From Pseudomonadales bacterium (GTDB lineage Bacteria > Pseudomonadota > Gammaproteobacteria > Pseudomonadales > Azotimanducaceae), in the NCBI GenBank assembly GCA_022827245.1, contig JAJDTI010000141.1:1-44791 (forward strand): a DNA stretch of 44,791 nt. Reading direction: 5' to 3'. The first letter of the stretch is position 1, and each line of letters begins with the position of its first letter. A program made the translations under genes and the position numbers. Below, piece after piece: positions 40,099 through 44,791 of this stretch. Under the pieces are notes generated by a model. It did no database searches, had not been told where the DNA came from, and worked only from the letters and a program-made list of their open reading frames with translations.

Positions 40099-41121
40099 TC
40101 AACCCGCCAGCCAGCGCAGCGAGTCCGCGAAGATCGCCCCCCCGTGGCGCAGGCTGTGGCCGCCTTCGCCGAACACGAACCGGGACTCGTAGCCGGCGTA
40201 CTCGAGCGCCGCCGCCACGGCCTGGTTCGCGAGCGGCCAGTTGCCCACGATGATGTCGGCATCCCCGGCGCCGCTGGTGAGAAACACGCGAATGGGCTTG
40301 CGCGGCGTCGACTTGATCAGATAGGGGAAGTTGTGGCCGCCGCGGATGTTGACGAACGAACCGCAGTGGCTGAGCACGCGGCCGAAGGCTCCCGGATCGT
40401 GCCATGCCGCGTTGAACGCGCAGATCCCGCCGCTCGAGATGCCGACGATGGCGCGCTGTGCCGGGTCCCGGGAGAACGCGTGGCCCACCTCCGCCTCCGC
40501 GAAGGGCAGCAACTCCGTGGTCAGGAAGCGCGCGTACGCATCGGTGACGCTGTCGTACTCGAAGCTGCGCTGCATCCCGCCGATGGACCGTGTCCCGAGG
40601 ACCTGCGGGTCCGGCACCTGGACGGCGGCCCCGGGCGGGCGCCCGGGCATGACGAACACGCCGACGGTGGGCGGGATGTCCCCGGCGTGCACCAGGCTGT
40701 CGAGCACGAGCGGCGCGCGGACGGGGCCGTTCGGGTCGGCGTATCCGAGCCCGTCGTTGAATACCATGACGGCCGGGGCGGTGTCCCCGAGTTGCCGCGG
40801 CACGTGGATCCAGACATCCCGAACCGTGCCCGGAAAGACCCGGCTGCCGCTCCAGTCCGGAAAGCGCAGCATGGTGCCGCGCGGTACCTCCTCCCCCGGA
40901 TAGGCTTCCGGACACGGGTGGTACTGCGCGTCCCCGGGCACGTTCAGCGCATCCACGATCTCCAGGTTCGTCCGGCCGTTCACCTCGGTGTTCATGGGCA
41001 CGTCCAGGAAGGCGCGTTCGAGCCCGAGGCGCCGGTAGTTCTCGATTTCCATCGCGTGGGCAACCCCACCGACCCCTATCGCGGACGCAATCACGAAGCG
41101 CCGCCTGGACACTCCCGACAT
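40099..41121 (-). CDS. Putative esterase (Fes/esterase D type) with Tat signal
   Basis: The 340-residue protein starts SRRRFVIASAIG, a twin-arginine signal, so it is probably exported folded. An alpha/beta hydrolase of the PF00756 type follows: VWIHVPRQLG, VMVFNDGLGYADPNG, the nucleophile Ser in IVGISSGGICAFNA, and a catalytic His in GEGGHSLRHGG near the end. Relatives act on siderophores, acyl groups or feruloyl esters; the substrate here is unknown. ATG 41121 is chosen. It lies downstream of no close partner on its strand; a Zur-like site at 40025 is beyond its 3' end and serves the next unit. Confidence 0.87.
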   Translation of the reverse strand: MSGVSRRRFVIASAIGVGGVAHAMEIENYRRLGLERAFLDVPMNTEVNGRTNLEIVDALNVPGDAQYHPCPEAYPGEEVPRGTMLRFPDWSGSRVFPGTVRDVWIHVPRQLGDTAPAVMVFNDGLGYADPNGPVRAPLVLDSLVHAGDIPPTVGVFVMPGRPPGAAVQVPDPQVLGTRSIGGMQRSFEYDSVTDAYARFLTTELLPFAEAEVGHAFSRDPAQRAIVGISSGGICAFNAAWHDPGAFGRVLSHCGSFVNIRGGHNFPYLIKSTPRKPIRVFLTSGAGDADIIVGNWPLANQAVAAALEYAGYESRFVFGEGGHSLRHGGAIFADSLRWLAG

Positions 41122-41289
41122 CGGTTCCCCCGGTCACGGACAAGTGGAGCGAATCAGCATAGAGACCGGGGCGGTGGCCGGCAACGCGGCGCGCCGTGGC
41201 CCGACCCCGACGGGGGCGGCCGTGGAGGTTGCCTGGCCCGGCGGTCGTGGTGTCTGATGGCGGCACCGACCAGGACGGGGCAAGACACC

Positions 41290-41799
41290 ATGAACAGGAC
41301 CGCCATCGGCTTCATCGCCGGGATCGTGATCGGTGCCGTGGTCGGCGTGCTGGCCGGCGCCGGTGCCATGCTGGTGGCGTTTCCCTTCCTGTTCCCGCCG
41401 CCGGCCGTCAACGAAAGCGTCGCCGAAATGGCCGGGCGTGACGTCGCGGCGCTCCTCGAAACCCGCTTTCGCGAGGGGACCGCCGGACAGGACGCCGCCC
41501 ACTGGGGCCGCGGCGGCGTACGCGCGTACCGCAGCGACGACGGCGAGGTGCTGATCGAGCTGCAGCCCGACTTCGAAGTCGGCCCCGGCCCCAACTTCTG
41601 GGTCTATCTCAACAGCCGCGGCGGGATCGACGACGAAGCCGACTTCGAGGCGGACGGCGACCGCCAGCGGATCGCGCGTCTCAAGAGTTTCACGGGGTCA
41701 CAGGTCTACCGGGCCGACGCGGGCGCGTTCGGAGCCGCCGGCGCCGTGACCATCTGGTGCGAGAGCTTCGGGCAGTACATCGCGTCCGCGGACCTGTAA
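41290..41799 (+). CDS. Membrane-anchored DM13 domain protein
   Basis: The 169-residue protein has one N-terminal membrane helix (IGFIAGIVIGAVVGVLAGAG), then an acidic linker and a DM13 domain: GTAGQDAAHWGRG, VLIELQPDFEVGPGP, NFWVYLNS, RLKSFTGSQVYRADAG and AVTIWCESFGQYIASADL. DM13 domains occur with redox-type extracellular proteins; a conserved Cys lies in TIWCESF. ATG 41290 is the first ATG that gives the helix. The same frame is open far upstream, but that part is an antisense artefact of the receptor and esterase genes. It stands alone; 168 bases separate it from the esterase start, and I see nothing in them. Confidence 0.88.
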   Translation: MNRTAIGFIAGIVIGAVVGVLAGAGAMLVAFPFLFPPPAVNESVAEMAGRDVAALLETRFREGTAGQDAAHWGRGGVRAYRSDDGEVLIELQPDFEVGPGPNFWVYLNSRGGIDDEADFEADGDRQRIARLKSFTGSQVYRADAGAFGAAGAVTIWCESFGQYIASADL

Positions 41800-41878
41800 T
41801 GGCCGATCCGCGCCGCGGCGGAGGATACAGCGCCGATTCGGGTCCAGCGCGGATGACACCTCCCATCGGCAAGCCGCG

Positions 41879-43834
41879 TCATTCCTCGAGGGACGCGATC
41901 CCGGCGCTTACCCGCGCCGCCTTGCGCTCGTCCCACCACCAGGCGTCCACGTAGGGCACCCTGGAGAGTTCCTGGCTCGGGACCTCGCCAAACCGGTCCC
42001 ACCAGGTGAGGGGCAGGCCGCGTCTCGACGGCCCGGGCATGAAGTAGAAGTTCCACAGCAGCACCCGGTCGAGTGCGCGCGTGGCGGCGTAGAGATCCTC
42101 GGCGGTCCGCGCCTGGTTCACAGACTCGATCAGGCTGTCGACGGCCGGATCCCTGATCCTGGCCCAGTTCGTCCCATTGCCCATGTCAGCGCTCGCGGTG
42201 CCGTAACGGGCCTCGAGATCGGGACCGGGCATGTAGGTCGGCACGAAATTGGCGCTGGTGCCGTCGAACGACCCGGCACGGCTGCGGTAGAGCCAGTGCG
42301 TGACGTCCAGCACGCGCACGGTCGTCTCGATGCCGAGCTGCCTGAGTCGCGCGACGAACGGCATGATGGAGCGGGCGCTTCCGGTCAGCACGAAGATGAA
42401 TTCGATCTGGAACGGCGCGCCGGTTTCCTTGTGCACCATCGCGCCCTCCAGGATGTGCCATCCGGCCTCGTCGAAGAGGGTGAGCGCGCGCTCCGTGTTC
42501 TCCCGGCTGAAACCGCGTCCATCGCTCGCGGGACGGCGGAAGGGCTCCTCGAACACCCGGTCGGGAATCCGGCCGCGCCACGGCTCGAGCAATGCCAGTT
42601 CGCGTGCCGAGGGCCGGCCGCCGTGCGCCATGGCGGAGTTCTGAAAGAGGCTTACGCCATGGTTGAAGAAGCCGTGGAAGTAGACGCGGTTGACGTAGTC
42701 GAAGTCGTAGAGCAGCCATAGGGCCTCGCGCACCCGGATATCGCGAAAGCGCGGTCGGTCGAGGTTCCAGAAAACCGGCCACCACAGGCCCCAGATGCGT
42801 GTGCCCTTCCGCAGTTCCATCTTGAACAGGCCCTGCCGCACGGCCGGGAAGCCGTACGCGGTGGCCCAGTTCTTGGCCGTCAGCTCATGGCGGATGTCCA
42901 CCACGTCTGCCTTGTGCGCTTCGAACATGGCGTTCTCGTCGCGAAAGTAGTCCCACTTCACGCGCTCGAAGTTGAATCGGCCGCGGTTGACGGGCAGGTC
43001 CCGCCCCCAGTAGTCGTCGACCCGGCGGAAGGTCACGATGCGGCCGAAGTTGGCGTCCTCCACGCGGTAGGGCCCGCTGCCGAGGGGTGGCTCGGTCGTA
43101 GTCTTGCCGATGTCGTGCAGCGCCCAGTAGTGCTTCGGCAGGATGTCGATGCGACCGTAGACGAACGGCAGGATCGGGTTCGGTGCAATCCCCGCGCGCG
43201 TCACGAAGCAGAGCTCGCGCTCGCCGAACGGGACGATGCGGTCGAGGTCGGCCAGCGACATGCGCAACTCTAGCCGGCCGTGCTCGCGGATGGCGTCGAA
43301 AGTGTGAAGCACGTCGTCACGGGTGATCGGCCACCCGTCGTGCCAGCGCGCGCCGTCGCGCAGGCGGAACGCGGTCCAGCGGAAGCCCCGGTCGACCGCA
43401 ACGCCGTCGGCCAGCCGCACGTAGGCGCTCGAATGCTCGTCGAGGCTGTCCTCGAGGAGCCGGTCGTAGACGAAGCCATCCGTGGGGCCGTAGCCGTCCG
43501 GGACGCGGCCGATCTCGACGATGCCGTTGTAGTTATCGAAGGTGCCCATCTGCGCCACGCGCATGGTGCCGCCCTTGGGGGCCTCGGGGTTCGTGTAGGC
43601 GAAGTGGGTGAAGTCCGGCCCGTAGCGGAGCGGCATGAGGTTGGAGATGCCGTGGCGGTACTCGGGAACACCGCACGGGTGTCGCGCGCGCTCCCCGGCT
43701 GAAGGCTCTTCCTTGCGAGGGGCAAGCCCCTCACGCTCCCCGGCTGAGGGCTCCGCGGGCCAGGCGGCCCCGGCTGCGAGCGCCAGCGCGATGGCCGGGA
43801 GGATGGTCGAGCGGTCGGGGCGGCGCAGGCTCAC
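41879..43834 (-). CDS. Family-5 extracellular solute-binding protein (YejA-like), orphan
   Basis: The 651-residue protein has a signal peptide (LPAIALALAAGAAWPA) and the family-5 substrate-binding fold, close to the microcin C/oligopeptide YejA group: NLMPLRYGPDFTHFAYTNPEAPKGG near the start, GGTMRVAQMGTFDN, FRLRDGARWHDGWPITRDDV and RPRFRDIRVREALWLLYDFDYV. It would capture peptides or similar solutes in the periplasm. No permease or ATPase gene lies downstream, so it is an orphan here. The N-terminus after the signal has an insertion with two EPSAGER copies (see repeat). GTG 43834 overlaps the stop of the DUF3179 gene by four bases. Confidence 0.9.
   Translation of the reverse strand: MSLRRPDRSTILPAIALALAAGAAWPAEPSAGEREGLAPRKEEPSAGERARHPCGVPEYRHGISNLMPLRYGPDFTHFAYTNPEAPKGGTMRVAQMGTFDNYNGIVEIGRVPDGYGPTDGFVYDRLLEDSLDEHSSAYVRLADGVAVDRGFRWTAFRLRDGARWHDGWPITRDDVLHTFDAIREHGRLELRMSLADLDRIVPFGERELCFVTRAGIAPNPILPFVYGRIDILPKHYWALHDIGKTTTEPPLGSGPYRVEDANFGRIVTFRRVDDYWGRDLPVNRGRFNFERVKWDYFRDENAMFEAHKADVVDIRHELTAKNWATAYGFPAVRQGLFKMELRKGTRIWGLWWPVFWNLDRPRFRDIRVREALWLLYDFDYVNRVYFHGFFNHGVSLFQNSAMAHGGRPSARELALLEPWRGRIPDRVFEEPFRRPASDGRGFSRENTERALTLFDEAGWHILEGAMVHKETGAPFQIEFIFVLTGSARSIMPFVARLRQLGIETTVRVLDVTHWLYRSRAGSFDGTSANFVPTYMPGPDLEARYGTASADMGNGTNWARIRDPAVDSLIESVNQARTAEDLYAATRALDRVLLWNFYFMPGPSRRGLPLTWWDRFGEVPSQELSRVPYVDAWWWDERKAARVSAGIASLEE
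43689..43753. repeat. Intragenic repeat/stem-loop insertion in the solute-binding protein gene
   Basis: CGCTCCCCGGCTGAAGGCTC at 43689-43708 recurs at 43734-43753 with one mismatch. Between them lies a perfect hairpin GAGGGG (43717-43722) CAAG CCCCTC (43727-43732). The block encodes two EPSAGER segments right after the signal peptide and looks like a small palindromic element inserted in frame. Confidence 0.6.
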
Positions 43835-44791
43835 CTGATCAGCCTCGTCGTGGGAAACTGGGCCACCCAGCCGAACCAGAACGCGCGGTATGCCGGAACG
43901 CGCTCGAGTCGTACCTTTCCGGCAACCAGCGCGTCTTCCGTCACTTGCCAGACCTCGCCGCCGTCGTCGACGAGCCGGTCGTCGTCGAGCAGCCTCCCGA
44001 AGCTCCGCTCGCCGGTGTCGAAGACGCGGTTGGCGCCGGCCCGGCTCGTCACGATCGTCAGCGTGCGCCCCGCCAGTTCGGTCGCGAACACGCGGTTCCT
44101 CTCAAGGAACCGGGCGCTGACCGCCAAGGGCTCGCGCTCCGCGCCGGGCGGCCCTGGCGAGAGCAGGATGCCCAGCACTTCCGCCTTGTTGCGGAGGCGT
44201 CTGTCCCGCTCGGGCACCTGGAACATCAGGTTGTCGGTCGAGAAGTAGTCCCGGTAAGCGCGTCCCTCGCCGTAGTCGCGCTCGTGGCCCGTGTCCAGGG
44301 AGAGGACCGTGGTATCGGGGTGCATGGTCTTCCACTCGCCCCAGCGGGTGGTGACGATCGGAAGCGACTCGAGCCTCGCGCCGGAACCCGCCAGCTCGCC
44401 GATCACCGGTTCCCCCAGCAGCGTCGACCACAGGCTGTTGCTCTCATGGTCGAACATGAGCTTGTTCGACCGGTACAGCAGCCCGCTGGTCCCGAAGGTC
44501 CGGTGCTGGTTCCCGACGACGCTGCGGTACGGGATGGCGGTGCCGCACAGGGTGCAGTAGACCAGCGTGATCTCGACCCCGCCGAGCGTGTCCAGCGCCA
44601 TCTCATGCCACGCCAGTATCCGCTTGGGGTACGCCCGCGCCTCACCGCCTACCGCGAGACCGAAGACGACGTGCCGGTCCCGGAGGTAGCCCGCGCGATC
44701 GGCGGAGACGTGGCCGGGATGATCCAGCGGCGGAATGCCGTTGACCTCCACGCCGCCCCACTGCACCTCGTCGAGCCGGATCAGCGACCGG
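43831..44791 (-). CDS. DUF3179 family protein (5' end cut by window edge)
   Basis: About 319 residues are visible; the frame runs off the right edge without a convincing start (RSLIRLDEVQWGGVEVNGI at the edge). DUF3179 landmarks are GIPPLDHPGHVSADRAGYL, VVFGLAVGGEARAYPKRILAWHEM, TLVYCTLCGTAIPYR with a CxxC, the tail of the FGTSGLLYRSNKLMFD block, and SLWSTLLGEPVIGELAG. The family is usually exported and has no settled function; the CTLC and conserved His suggest metal or redox binding. The stop overlaps the GTG of the solute-binding protein gene (GTGA), so the two are coupled. Confidence 0.9.
   Translation of the reverse strand, partial: RSLIRLDEVQWGGVEVNGIPPLDHPGHVSADRAGYLRDRHVVFGLAVGGEARAYPKRILAWHEMALDTLGGVEITLVYCTLCGTAIPYRSVVGNQHRTFGTSGLLYRSNKLMFDHESNSLWSTLLGEPVIGELAGSGARLESLPIVTTRWGEWKTMHPDTTVLSLDTGHERDYGEGRAYRDYFSTDNLMFQVPERDRRLRNKAEVLGILLSPGPPGAEREPLAVSARFLERNRVFATELAGRTLTIVTSRAGANRVFDTGERSFGRLLDDDRLVDDGGEVWQVTEDALVAGKVRLERVPAYRAFWFGWVAQFPTTRLIR

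Noticed and set aside
37930-41799. Open plus-strand frame of 1289 codons with long Val/Leu runs that look like membrane segments
   Set aside because: The Val/Leu runs are the antisense of the Asp/His-rich loops of the receptor. Only the last 169 codons (DM13 protein) are a real gene.

Overview
The window is dense, GC-rich (by eye about two thirds G+C) bacterial DNA with almost no gap between genes. The organism is most likely a gammaproteobacterium, probably free-living and possibly marine. The clues are a LexA box of the CTGT-N8-ACAG type directly before dinB, a Fur box and a Zur-like box of proteobacterial form, a MetX with the GSCFGSTGPASVNP signature, and a Coq4 homologue (ubiquinone biosynthesis). 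The genus cannot be fixed from sequence alone.

Layout from left to right. At 1-3.8 kb are the nickel-pincer cofactor genes larE (cut by the left edge), larB and larC on the minus strand. They are interrupted by two plus-strand genes, one of which looks like the C-terminal part of an AbiEii-type nucleotidyltransferase. At 3.9-12 kb on the plus strand are a DegT-type aminotransferase, a methyltransferase, SOS-controlled dinB, a secreted redoxin/cytochrome c/copper-monooxygenase fusion, and SelD fused to an FAD/NAD(P) oxidoreductase, coupled to a DsbA-like gene. At 12-13.2 kb is a DUF4143 ATPase behind a large AT-rich palindrome. At 13.2-16.7 kb is a coupled minus-strand set: glutamate-cysteine ligase family, M14 carboxypeptidase-like and metX. 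At 16.9-19 kb on the plus strand are an enoyl-CoA hydratase, a luciferase-like oxidoreductase and a GST, all overlapping by 4 bases.

From 27.2 to 19.1 kb the minus strand carries a small gene with an apparent ATC start, a haloalkane dehalogenase, a DUF3604 protein, an SGNH/sialate-esterase-like lipase, a CmcJ-like oxygenase and a Fur-boxed sucrase/ferredoxin-like plus MFS exporter pair. At 27.4-31 kb on the plus strand are L-rhamnose mutarotase, a glycerophosphodiesterase, an enolase-superfamily acid-sugar dehydratase, Coq4 and a frameshifted Xre/MbcA-type antitoxin. At 31.2-37.1 kb on the minus strand is the selenocysteine block: TPR protein, selA, selB, a DUF885 lipoprotein and selC (tRNA-Sec). 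Together with the selD fusion at 9-11 kb, the whole Sec-decoding set lies in this window. At 37.3-40 kb is a zinc-type TonB receptor with His/Asp-rich loops and a small Cys/His-bearing secreted protein behind a Zur-like palindrome. The right end holds a Tat-exported esterase, a DM13 protein, an orphan family-5 solute-binding protein and a DUF3179 protein that runs off the edge.

The best leads for a second look are the complete sel set with a redox-fused SelD and no visible selenoprotein nearby, the palindrome before the DUF4143 ATPase, the ATC-start gene, the redoxin/heme/copper fusion, and the copy of the tRNA-Sec 3' end next to a broken antitoxin gene.
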